From contig OZ024727.1 in assembly GCA_964016875.1 (NCBI GenBank), forward strand, positions 8,084,893-8,148,892: a stretch of DNA of 64,000 nt. Direction: 5' to 3'. Origin of the DNA: Fallopia convolvulus. Lineage: Eukaryota; Streptophyta; Magnoliopsida; Caryophyllales; Polygonaceae. The notes below the pieces were generated by a model, which saw only the letters and a list, made by a program, of their open reading frames with translations, was not told the origin of the DNA and ran no database searches. Position 1 is the stretch's first letter. Every line of letters starts with the position of its first letter. Made by a program: the position numbers and the translations under genes. Positions 22,657-31,760 of the stretch are shown piece by piece.

Positions 22657-23293
22657 TAAAGCGTCTATAAAAACCCGCATTCCCCAAAAAAATCCTAACG
22701 TCTTTCACGGAGGATGGAGGGGGCAATTTCTCAATAAGCTCTATTTTTGCCTTGTCCACCTCAATCCCGCGTTTACACACTAGGTGTCCTAAAACAATTC
22801 CTTCTCTAACCATGAAATGACACTTTTCCCAATTAAGCACAAGGTTAGTCTCACATGTTTTTAGGACTCTAGAGAGATTAGCAAGACATGAATCAAAAGT
22901 GGAACCATAAACTGAGAAATCATCCATAAATACCTCCACTATTTCCTCAATCATGTCGGAGAAGATGGCCATCAAGCATCGTTGAAAGGTGGCTGGGGCG
23001 TTGCAAAGCCCAAATGGCATCCTTCTATAAGTAAACGTCCCATATGGACAAGTGAATGTCGTCTTCTCCTGATCATCGGGGTGAATGGGAATCTGCCAAA
23101 AACCACTATAGCCATCCAAATAGCAAAAGTAATCGTGTTGGGCTAAGCGTTCTAGGACTTGGTCAATGAAGGGGAGTGGAAAGTGATCCTTCCTAGTGGC
23201 ACTATTTAGTTTCCTATAGTCTATGCACATTCTCCACTTAGTGGTGGTCCTAGTTGGAATCAACTCCCCTTTTTCATTTTCAATAACCGTCAT
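22657..23293 (-). pseudogene. pol: Athila-like reverse transcriptase
   Basis: RT with TKWRMCIDYRKLNSATRKDH, FCYLDGYSGFWQIPI, the FTYRRMPFGLCNAPATFQRC block, active site VFMDDFSVYG and FLGNAGFYRRF, all diagnostic of Ty3/gypsy and closest to Athila-type RTs. The catalytic DD is intact. The frame ends because the solo LTR sits immediately after the YRR segment. It overlaps the preceding protease frame by a few bases. Confidence 0.93.
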
Positions 23294-24237
23294 CCCCCCT
23301 TTTTAGGAACTACATGTACGGGGCTAACCCATTTACTATCTGAGATAGGAAATATGATACCGGCATCTAGCATCCTAAGAATTTCTTTCTTCACTACCTC
23401 TTTCATGTTAGGGTTTAGCCTACGTTGATGCTCGATAGTGGGTTTATGATCATCCTGCATATAAATCCTATGCATGCACAATGAGGGTGAAATACCACTA
23501 AGTTCCTCTAATGAATACCCTATGGCTTTCCTATGGGTCCTAAGCACATCAAGCAATTTGTTCTCTTCTTCCATACTCAAGTTAGCATTAATAATGACGG
23601 GAAGAGTAGAACTAGGACCAAGAAAAGCGTACCTCAAGGAGTCGGGGAGCTCCTTAAGCTCGGGAGTAGGCTCGGGCAAACTAACTTCCTCCTCATACTC
23701 CGCTTTAAGTGCATCCAAGTCAAGGTAGGGCTCCTCGCCTTCGTCCAAGAGGGTCGTGCACGACCCTTGGAGGGTCGGTCCTGAGACCCCAAAAACGTGC
23801 GGTAGAGGATCCCAAGTCAATAATTTCTCCGTTGGGTTGTTGCACTCAATGTAGTCGGAGCGAGTGTATAGCATCTTGACCTCCTCATGGCTTGACTCCT
23901 TCATGGTTGGGTTGAATCGGAACTCAACCACTTCTTCTCCAATGTTAAAGGTGAGAAGACCGTTCTTGACATCAATGATGGCTCCCACTGCGGCTAAGAA
24001 TGGCCGTCCGAGAATAATGGACACCACGGGATCCTCAGGCATCTCCATCACGATGAAATCGTTGGGCACAAAGAACTTCCCTACTTGAACCGGGAAATCA
24101 TCTACCACTCCCGTTGGCTTGACACACGACCTATCCGCCATGTATAGCCTCATCTTCACTGGTACTAAGGACCCCATGTTGGTCTTGGACCAAATTGAAA
24201 GTGGGAGCAAGCTTGTACTAGCACCTAGATTACACAA
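23290..24237 (-). pseudogene. pol: Athila-like protease and RT N-terminal region
   Basis: The segment opens with CNLGASTSLLPLSIW, the Athila protease signature in which D(L/S)GAS is normal. Here the catalytic Asp is Asn, a GAT-to-AAT change, so the protease should be inactive. ILGRPFLAAVGAIID (flap region) follows, then a linker that contains one palindromic unit translated as SGPTLQGSCTTL. The N-terminal RT sequence ends the segment (HRRLNPNMKEVVKKEILRM). A TAA lies about 11 residues upstream of the protease motif. Confidence 0.88.
23749..23785. repeat. Palindromic 21-bp unit in the protease-RT linker
   Basis: The perfect 16-mer GGGTCGTGCACGACCC at 23751-23766 is followed by GGGTCGGTCCTGAG at 23772, a 21-bp step. 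It is translated in frame in the pol linker. Confidence 0.86.
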
Positions 24238-24249
24238 AGCTTTGAAACG

Positions 24250-24783
24250 TTAAGCTCCAATACCAATTGTAATAGCAAACTTACCTGGGTCGCCTAGCTT
24301 CTCAGGAAGCTCCAACGATCTCACCTCATCTGTTAATTCTGACATAGATCGATTCCTAGATAAAATCTCCTTCAAGAATTTAGTATAAGCGAGCATTTCA
24401 TTCAAAGCCTCAACGAAAGGAATAGAAAGATTCAAGCCTTGAAGCAACTTAACAAAGCGCTTAAACTTACCTTCCGTCGAGTCCTTGGGTTTCTTAGAAG
24501 GGAAAGGAAGTACTTTAGATGGAGACGGAATAGAAAGAGAAGGGTTAGAAGACTTACCTGGTGAAGGGTGGTCGAGCTCGACCCTTGGAGGGTCGATCGC
24601 CTCTTCTTCCTCGTTATCAGCCTCCTCAGGAACGACCCTAGAGGGGGTCGTGTTCGACCTTAAAGGGGTCGCGCTCGACCCAGTATGGGTCGTGCTCGAC
24701 CCTAAGTGGGTCGGTCCTGAGGCTTGTTCCTCCTCTTTATGCATGGGTGGCTCGGGCAACGCCTTGCCACTCCTTAGGTGCAT
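24250..24783 (-). pseudogene. Athila-like gag-pol linker
   Basis: A reading frame opening MHLRSGKALPEPP, a sequence found at the gag-pol junction of Athila elements. It is followed by a Thr/Ser/Gly-rich repeat (GPTHLGSSTTHTGSSATPL) produced by the palindromic array, then basic and Ser/Pro-rich sequence, and KFKRFVKLLQGLNLSIPFVEA, the conserved helix before the protease. It lies directly upstream of the protease, with one stop between. Confidence 0.78.
24567..24722. repeat. Palindromic 21-bp unit array in the gag-pol linker (most regular array)
   Basis: Half-sites GGGTCG start at 24645, 24666, 24687 and 24708, exactly 21 bp apart. A second cluster has starts at 24569 and 24590, also 21 apart. 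Between arms the centre varies (TGTT, CGCT, TGCT). The array is bounded by AGGAACGACCC and GGGTCGGTCCTGAGG, which are inverted copies. It is translated in frame. Confidence 0.9.
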
Positions 24784-24981
24784 GGCTCGGATTTCACCAT
24801 TGCTTGCTCGGCCTCTAGGATTCTCGTCGGTGCGGCCCGGGAGTTGTCCATGAGGTCTCGGGGCTTGAGTAGATAGCTGGCCAAGTTGGGAATCGACATT
24901 CTTTCTCCATGAGTCAAATTATCCCAACCTAGCATGAACACCTTTCATCTGCGTGGTAAGCTCGGCTCGCATTCCATTGAT

Positions 24982-26240
24982 TCATTCTTGCAGCCCTTGC
25001 ACCCATGATGGTGGCTCTTGATAGCCCGGAGGATGGTAGGGAGGGGGACGTTGCTCTTGTTGATGGGGTTGCTTGTATTGGTCATAATTAGGATTGCCCC
25101 AAGATGGTTGAGCATTGTTCCTCCCTGCATAGTTATTTTGGTTCCTATAGGAACCTCTCATGTAGTTTGCCTCCTCATAAGCCTCAGCGGCTCGTACTTG
25201 CTGCAAGTTAGTGCAATTGGAAGTAGTATGGGCGGAAGACCCGCATTCTTCACAAGATTGAGAAGATTTAAAGTAACTTACTTGCTTTTTCAAATGGTTG
25301 ATCTCATCTTGCATGAATTGGAACTTCACATCCTGATCAACCACATCGAATTGTGGTTCATAGAGCTTCCTCTCCGTCGGCTAAGCTTGTTGGGTACCGT
25401 ACATGGCATCATAGTTGGTTAGTTTATTCAATAACGCCCATGCTTCATCTGGAGTCATCTCGATGAACCCACAATCAGTGTGAATGTTAATGCCATCCTT
25501 GGTAGCCGCATTGATGCCTTGAAAGAAGATCTCTTGGAGAACATAGGGAGGTTGCCCATGGGTAGGGCATTAGCGTAGAAGCTCTTGGAATCGTTCCCAT
25601 GTCTCCACAAGCGTCTCGTTTGGAAGTTGATGGTAGGAGGTGATGCGCTTCCTCAGCTTAGTTGTTTTTGCCGGTGGAAAGAACTTGGTCATGAATAAAT
25701 CATGCAATTCTTTACATGATGTAATAGACCTCGGTGGCAAGCTCTCCAACCAATTTAAAGCTTTTCCTGCAAGAGACCACTTAAAAGCCTTCAAGAGAAC
25801 ATATTCAAGTGCCACATTGTCAGCAACAATGGTGTCACATAAATCAGTAAAGTTCTTAATATGTTCCATGGGACATTCAGTGGGTTTCCCCTCAAATTAA
25901 GAACGCTTGATTAAGGATATGAAATGAGATTTAATCTCAAAAGTGACGTCGATCTTGGGAGCACTATTGCTGATTCGGGCACCCTCAGTTCTGGGTGCAT
26001 GTATTGCTTGGCATTCCTTGGGATAGCGTTCAGTTGCTCCTGGAATCGTTGCGCAGCTGCAGCTTGAGTGTCTCGGTCCACTTGCAAGCGCTGCATCTGA
26101 GTGCGGAGTTCCTCCATTTGTTGAGCAAGAGTCTCAGCGTCGGCCATTGCTCGTTGTTCTCTCAAACATTGATGGAAGGATCTCTCGGGTTCACTGTCGT
26201 AGTTAATCCCAAAGGTTCTCCGGGAAAAACGAGATGGCAT
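24982..26240 (-). pseudogene. gag: Athila-like gag
   Basis: The start at MPSRFSRRTFGINYD is followed by an Arg/Gln-rich coiled-coil-like segment. The gag capsid domain (about 25570-25870) includes AFKWSLAGKALNWLESLP, FMTKFFPPAKTTKLRKRI and ETLVETWERFQELLR. The nucleocapsid part carries a zinc knuckle CEECGSSAHTTSNC and an Asn/Gln/Pro-rich tail. Frame breaks occur near 25905 and at a stop after LLR (25570). Gag forms the intracellular particle that packages element RNA. It lies immediately downstream of the PBS, as expected. Confidence 0.9.
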
Positions 26241-26341
26241 ACACTGCGACCAAAGACAAAGAAAACAAAATTAAAAAACAACAAAAGGGTAAGGGCTAGT
26301 CCCAAACCCAAATATCAACTAAACTAGGCACTATTGCTCAA

Positions 26342-26359
26342 TCCCCGGCAACGACGCCA
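26342..26359 (-). other. Athila-like primer-binding site
   Basis: The minus strand reads TGGCGTCGTTGCCGGGGA, one base off the TGGCGCCGTTGCCGGGGA primer site used by many Athila/Tat elements (tRNA-Asp type). It lies 3 bp inside the 5' LTR. Confidence 0.88.
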
Positions 26360-26514
26360 ATTTTTTTAAGGGTTTCTTGAACAAAAAAAATTTATATCAA
26401 GACCCCGCAGAGTACAGGGAGTCAGGTTCATCCACGCGAATGAGAATAGTGCTGAGAGATTAGTTGATAAACTACGAAAATCAAAGAAATAACAAACAAA
26501 CAACACCAGGACCG

Positions 26515-26560
26515 AACTGAAGGGGGTCGTGCACGACCCTATGAGGGTAGGTCCTGGGCA
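26515..26560. repeat. Palindromic unit array, 5' LTR copy 1
   Basis: The perfect 16-mer GGGTCGTGCACGACCC lies at 26524-26539. The following half-site has mutated to GGGTAGGTCCTG, whereas the 3' LTR copy keeps GGGTCGGTCCTG. The 3' LTR copy in turn has lost one arm base here. Confidence 0.83.
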
Positions 26561-27341
26561 CACAATTTCGCACGAACACGAGCAAATAACAGCAAAGGAT
26601 CGAGCATGACTTGGAGGGTCGAGATCGAGGCAAAGACATGAATTTTAATCAATAGAAAGAACGAATTCCAGGGCTAGGGCTACCACAACAACAATCATAC
26701 ATGCTTTCAACAAGAACTCATAATTATCATGCAATCTAGATCATAGAAAAGTCAACTTTCGCAAACAATTCAAGTTTACAATCAACTTTCGCAAATTAAA
26801 CAACTTTCTATCTATCCCTTAACCTAGGAATATCAACTTTCGCAAATAATCCTATTAGAACTAATCAAGCAATTAACTTTACACTTTCGCTTTTAGGTTA
26901 ATTGCAAGACATGCCTCAACTGTCGCAAAGGATTCAAGCACAAGATAGATAGATATGATCTTCAAGCATTCAAATTATAATTTCATGTTTTAGACATGCA
27001 TGATTGTGTTGGGTTTTTACCCAACCCTAGAATTAAAGAGGACTACTCACTCATGGCAAGGAAAAACGAAGACATGATCAAATAGACGAACCAAAATTCA
27101 AATTAAAACTAAGAAGTCTTACAAATTTCTCCAACTTGTTCTCCAAGTCTTCCTTCCAATGCCAAAAGCGAATAAAAATCAAAACTAAAAACCGGACCCT
27201 TGAACTAAAGGGTTTAGCCTCCTTTTATAAAGAAAAAGGAGTCCTAATTAAACTAGAATCAAGATAATACACCTTCCTAAAATAAAAAGATAGAATATAT
27301 CACAAAAGATCACGGAATAAGGAGAAAGTCGGCGCCATGAT

Positions 27342-27450
27342 CGACCCAAATAGGTCGTGCACGACCATCCTAGGGTCGGTCCTGAGGGCATGAATTCTGA
27401 TTGGGTCGTTCTTGAGGGTTGTTCTCTGGTTGGGTCGAGCACGACCCTGA
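27342..27450. repeat. Palindromic unit array, 5' LTR copy 2
   Basis: GTCGTGCACGAC is perfect at 27354-27365, followed by GGGTCGGTCCTGAG 21 bp downstream, GGGTCGTTCTTGAG and GGGTCGAGCACGACCC, paralleling 12957-13067. Confidence 0.83.
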
Positions 27451-27861
27451 TAGGCACTACGAACAGCCTTGAGTAAAACTTGCTTAGCGGATTCGTTACA
27501 ACTCCGATTGACTCGATTCTTTTTCCTATGTTATTGTAACAAATTTCTCTATCTCTTTCCAAGCTCAAACTTGATCTTCAATAACTTCACTTGAGCGCTT
27601 AATCTTCATCTTAGTCCTACTTCCTTAGCTCCTCAACTTCAAATCTTCCTCATAGCTCGTCCGCCTTGTCTTGCAATGCTCCAAACTCTTCTTTTAAGCT
27701 CCAAAACTCCTACAAAACGACATAAAAGATGCGTAGTTTCCGAATCTCAAGGAAATACGAAAACTAAAGCAAAAAGACTCAAAAATATAAAACTGTGGTA
27801 CGAAAACCGACTAAATCTAATCTATCTCGACACTAAAAACCTACCTAAAAAACGGATATCA

Positions 27862-28922
27862 TTTAGCACCTTCTAAACTAGCAAGAAATTGTTCAGGAGT
27901 TACCTCTTGGTCGACATCTTCAGTTTTCAAAGTCATGGAACATATCTTTGATTCAGATTCATCATTTGAGTCAAGATCCCATGCAACGATGTATGCCTTC
28001 TTTTTCTCTTTCCCAGATTCGTTACCTTTGGGACAACTTTTAGCATAGTGACCCTTCTCTTGACAATTGTAGCAGGTAACGTCCTTGATCCCCTTCTTCT
28101 CAGAATTGACCTTTTCTTTTTCCTTCAAGGCCCCTTGCTTCTTGCCTCTCTTATAGAATGCCCTCATCGTTTTTGTTATGAGGGCCACATCAGAATCCTC
28201 CTCTATAGTATAAACTCCCCTTCCGGCCGTAATGTTCTCAATGGCCTTCTCCACTTTGAGAGCAATACCCTTGTCAGAGCTCGAGGTACTACTTTTGATT
28301 GTCTCATATTGCTCGTAGTCTATAAGCTTTCCAAAGATCTCATGAAGAGTACATGTCTTCGTGATTGGATTTTCTCTGAGCAAGCCTCTGGTAACCACAT
28401 ATTTAGGACCAAGACCATCAACAATCGTAGAGATTTTCTCCGACTGTGTGATGTCCTTCTCGATACCAAGATGATTAATGCGATTCACCAATGCCTCGAA
28501 CTGAGATTGGTAGGTGGCAATGGTTTCACCATCTTTCATTTGGAAGTTATAGAACTCCTTCTTGACTTCCTTTTGATGGCTTTCCTTCAAATCTGTACTG
28601 CCGATGTGCATTTGCTCAAGAGCTGCCCATGCCTCTTTAGCAGTTTTGCAGTTCACCACCCTCGGTAGATCTTCAACACCCAAGGCATTGTTTAGCAACA
28701 TTTGTGCCTTGTAGTTCTTCTCCATTCCTTACCATTCAGTTGGTCCTCATTCGGACTTCTTGTTCTTTTTTGTCTGCAGGAATGACATACCATCCAGGCT
28801 TGGTAGTCATTGCTTTTGATCCATGTAGCGAAGAGGATCTTCCAATGGTCATACTCTCCAGCAAAAAGCAGTGGAGGCTTGTTGTTTCCAATCCCGACGT
28901 TGTGAGTGTTGTTTGAATTCAT
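27862..28922 (-). pseudogene. gag: copia-1 gag, N-terminal part
   Basis: The start MNSNNTHNVGIG is chosen because copia-2 begins alike (MSTNKNHIVGIG). The capsid-like segment has AGEYDHWKILFATWIKSND, NCKTAKEAWAALEQMH and FYNFQMKDGETIATYQSQF. The first zinc knuckle is CYNCQEKGHYAKSC. A frameshift at about 28690-28730 separates the first 75 or so residues from the rest. The frame stops at the Athila-like insertion, six codons after EQFLASL, and resumes at 11973. Confidence 0.9.
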
Positions 28923-28961
28923 TTTGTATTCCTGCACTAACACACAATCTAGAGCAAACCT

Positions 28962-28973
28962 GCTCTGATATCA
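28962..28973 (-). other. copia-1 primer-binding site
   Basis: The minus strand reads TGATATCAGAGC, one base off TGGTATCAGAGC, the complement of the initiator tRNA-Met 3' end. It lies 2 bp inside the 5' LTR. Confidence 0.87.
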
Positions 28974-28975
28974 AT

Positions 28976-29749
28976 TGTTGGATCGTGACGCGTTAGTAAC
29001 AAGTCAGGGAACTAGTAATGTTCCCTGGGCAACAGAAATAAACGATAAGAACACATAATTTAGAGAAAAAAATTTTCTGTCCGACCAACAAGTCGTAGAA
29101 AGAAAAACCTTTACCCCTGAGACCCCTTCTCAGAGGATTTTCAATAAAATACTTTTATTAAGTTTCAACGATTATAAGGCAAGTCAAGTTCCCTGGTAAC
29201 TAAGGCACCAACCAAAGTTCAACCAACTAGACTTCTACAACCCTAAACGTAAACCTAAGAGAAAGTAAACTACTGACTTACTTGTGGATTCTTCACCGGA
29301 AAAAGCCACACACTCGTACACTTGAAAAGCTCTCTCTTCAAGTTCGTCGTCTACAACCACACTTAAACCCTAGCTATAACCTAGCTATTTATAAGATATG
29401 TCAAGTCTGATCTCATACGTAATTCTTGCCTAATTACGCAGATATTCCACTTAACAAATCCCACACAATAAGGAGAAAGTACTGTTTGTGATTTTGATCC
29501 TCAACCATGCCGATTCTTGCCAAAACCGAATGATCTCGGATTTCTTTAGATAAGATCGTGTGAAGTTTGATCTTATCCTTCCTTTGATCTCCTCAAGCAA
29601 CCGCCTACGGCTGTCGTATCTTCGTAGAAGATCTGGTAACTTGCCATTAATAGAAAGTCGTGTTCCGTCCGAGACGCGCTTCCTAAATCTGTCACTCGTT
29701 CCCTCCATCGTTCCTCACAATGTTCCATCACTCGTGACTATGTACCTGT
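28976..29749 (-). repeat. copia-1 5' LTR, inner part
   Basis: 774 bp of the 5' LTR matching 3950 onwards. It ends in the target copy CCTGT (29745-29749), where a solo LTR was inserted. The rest of the LTR continues at 31264-31358. A TATAAATA box lies at 29386-29393 on the minus strand. Confidence 0.92.
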
Positions 29750-31258
29750 TGATGTGGTATTTTCAGTGGTCGTTATACCTATCAAAGAACCTAACTTAAC
29801 CAAACTTAGTAGAATGATAAGTAAGGGTCGACCCAACAAAGACTTGTGTATTTGTGTTTTTGCTTGCGTGCCAAGTAATAGAACTAAGGGGGGGGGGGGG
29901 GGGGTTATGGATGATTGAGTAACTAAATAATCTAATATGCAAAATAAATCTAAGTATGAATGCAAATATGATTTTTGACAATATGAGAGAAATATGTTCA
30001 ACTAGGTAAATCCATCATAGATATGCTTATTGATCATTGATTCTCTTGATTCTCAATTCCCTTGAATAATCTACCGTGGATTATTATCCAAAACTTTATA
30101 TTTAGTTGAAAGAGTTAATAGCCTGAACAACCCTAATCATCTAACAACCTAGAACAACGTCTAGATTCAATTAAACGACAGCTTTAAGTTCAAAGTATCG
30201 ATAGAAACAAATACTCAACGCAAACAACTAATCAAGTTATTTGTGGTTTATTCCGTTCTACAACTGAATATCCCGAACGGGTCTAAACAATTATAGTTGC
30301 TACTTTATCTAATCAATCCCGAACGGGACTTAATCAGATTAGTTGTAAATTAACCTAGAAATTCTATTAGGTGGCCAATCTAACAAAATCCTAGAATAAT
30401 TCTGATTCAATTAACCTAGAAATTCTATTAGGTGGCCAATCAAACCTCACAATATTATGCAATCTATGATTTCAATAACTAGTCAAACACAAGGGAATTT
30501 AGCAATGCATAATTAAAATTAAGAAAACTTACAAAGGGTTCAAAGTTTGCTCCTTGAAAGAGAGAAAACCCTAGCCTCCAAATTATGATCCAAGTTATGA
30601 AAAAGATAGAAACTAACAAGAGTTTTAAAGTAATTCCACATATCCTCAAAAGCCATACCATTAAGCACAATCTCGGACAACTAACCAAACAAGCCCAAAA
30701 GCAAAGCCCAAACGTCGGCCCAAGTCTCCGCGTAGAAATCCAATTGCGCGACTTCACCTCCAAAAGAGCGGCCGCGCTTTTAACCTCGGTTCAGCATTCA
30801 AGCGACACTTTAGAGACTGTTTTGACACCCTTCGAGTTGGAATTTGGACTCGGAGTAAACAGGAATTGTAGCTCTTCGAGTTAGCTTTCCAGTGATACCA
30901 AATTCAGCTTCATCCGACCACTGTAGCTCCCAAACCAAGCATTGCAAGATAGTGGTGTCAAAACAATAACTCCAATACATAACCCGAATTTAAGCGTTCT
31001 TTTCACACAAGTTCTTGGGCGTTAGCTCTTCTGATCTTCATTTGTATCCCTCTATGCTTCATAAAACTCCACCATAGTCCTCTAAGATCCATCCCGTCCA
31101 TGTTTGTTTACTTAAAGATCTGCAAAACCGAACAAAACAAACGCAAAACCCGAATTTCCTAGAAAACCTAAAAACCTAAGAACTAGACTAAACTAAGATA
31201 AAACCATGCAATATAAACATAAGTATGCATCCTAAGCTATACCTAATGCAAGCTATCA
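29750..31258. mobile_element. Solo LTR (unknown family) inserted in the copia-1 5' LTR
   Basis: A 1509-bp insertion with ends TGATGTGG and CTATCA (TG...CA), flanked by the perfect TSD CCTGT (29745-29749 and 31259-31263). It contains no coding frame, as expected of a solo LTR. An internal direct repeat of about 35 bp (around AACCTAGAAATTCTATTAGG) occurs at 30348-30384 and 30409-30445. A run of 17 G is at 29888-29904. The family is not represented elsewhere in the window and its orientation is undecided. Confidence 0.88.
29888..29904 (+). repeat. G17 homopolymer
   Basis: Seventeen consecutive G within the solo LTR. The length may be unreliable in sequencing, and such a run can form a quadruplex-like structure. 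Confidence 0.9.
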
Positions 31259-31263
31259 CCTGT

Positions 31264-31358
31264 TTTCCTGAAACACTTACATGTAGAAGCAAGTTGTACC
31301 AACTAAGTTTGTTATCATCAAAACTAAGAGAAATCATGGAACAACCATTGTTCCAACA
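31264..31358 (-). repeat. copia-1 5' LTR, outer part
   Basis: The last 95 bp of the split LTR, ending TTCCAACA and followed by the host TSD GATAT at 31359-31363. It matches 4740-4834. Confidence 0.92.
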
Positions 31359-31363
31359 GATAT

Positions 31364-31760
31364 CTTTAAGGATAAAATTTTATCACTTTATTATTGGTGA
31401 TTTTAGTTTGATCAAGATTTAATTAAGAGTCATCGATGCCTTTTGATACGATCGGGGTCAAGGCGATACAATGAGAATTGATGCTATAACACATGCAAGG
31501 GTGTACAGAGTGTGCATTGGTGCAAGTGAGCCTATAAACAAAGGATAAAATTACCAATATTAATCTGAATTCCAAACTCATAATATCAAATCGATTCAAT
31601 TCACACCAAATTACTCCCCAAATAATATCGAAATTGGAACACATCTCAAAAAAAACGAGTAATACAAAAGGTCAAAACACAATAATTAAACTTCGGTGTC
31701 CTTTCAAAAAAAAAAAAACTTAGGTGGAGAATTTGTAATACAACATTTGTTGTCATGATC
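31364..31760. other. Intergenic sequence downstream of gene B
   Basis: No gene is seen. The stretch at about 31489-31530 repeats the motif present at 3845-3895. An A-run lies at 31708-31719. No poly(A) signal could be assigned with confidence for gene B. Confidence 0.5.

Larger units (their letters stand above)
11979..27861 (-). mobile_element. Athila-like Ty3/gypsy retrotransposon nested in copia-1 gag
   Basis: A 15.9-kb insertion, about 13 kb without its own nested solo LTR, with LTRs of about 1.5 kb at 11979-13479 and 26363-27861. TG...CA ends are intact on the left LTR. Minus-strand order is: PBS of tRNA-Asp type, gag, protease, RT, RNase H, integrase, a long spacer and an ORF-1-like reading frame. 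This is gypsy order. The protease motif, RT blocks, PBS and ORF after pol fit the Athila lineage. Both LTRs agree closely by eye, so the insertion is young. Its unusual feature is the repeated 21-bp palindromic unit scattered through coding and non-coding parts. Confidence 0.93.
26363..27861 (-). repeat. Athila-like element 5' LTR
   Basis: A 1499-bp LTR matching 11979-13479 with scattered single-base changes. The inner TG end has decayed to TT. It carries the same palindromic arrays (26515-26560 and 27342-27450) and the same AACTTTCGCAAA repeats. The outer end CGGATATCA abuts the TSD TTTAG. Confidence 0.93.
3950..31358 (-). mobile_element. SIRE-like Ty1/copia retrotransposon (copia-1), interrupted by nested insertions
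   Basis: This is a complete copia element reading on the minus strand, with LTRs at 3950-4834 and 28976-31358. It is flanked by a perfect 5-bp target duplication GATAT (3945-3949 and 31359-31363). Internal order along the minus strand is: primer-binding site, gag with two zinc knuckles, protease, integrase, reverse transcriptase, RNase H, an extra ORF, polypurine tract. This is copia order because integrase precedes RT. An Athila-like element splits gag, and a solo LTR splits the 5' LTR. After subtracting insertions it is about 10 kb. LTR length, the two knuckles and the extra ORF after pol suggest the SIRE/Maximus lineage. The lineage call is an inference. Several in-frame stops make this copy non-autonomous. 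Confidence 0.93.

Noticed and set aside
12123..27450. CRISPR-like reading of the palindromic 21-bp arrays
   Set aside because: Repeats are 16 bp with about 5-bp spacers, occur inside a plant retrotransposon, and no cas genes exist; this is not a CRISPR array.
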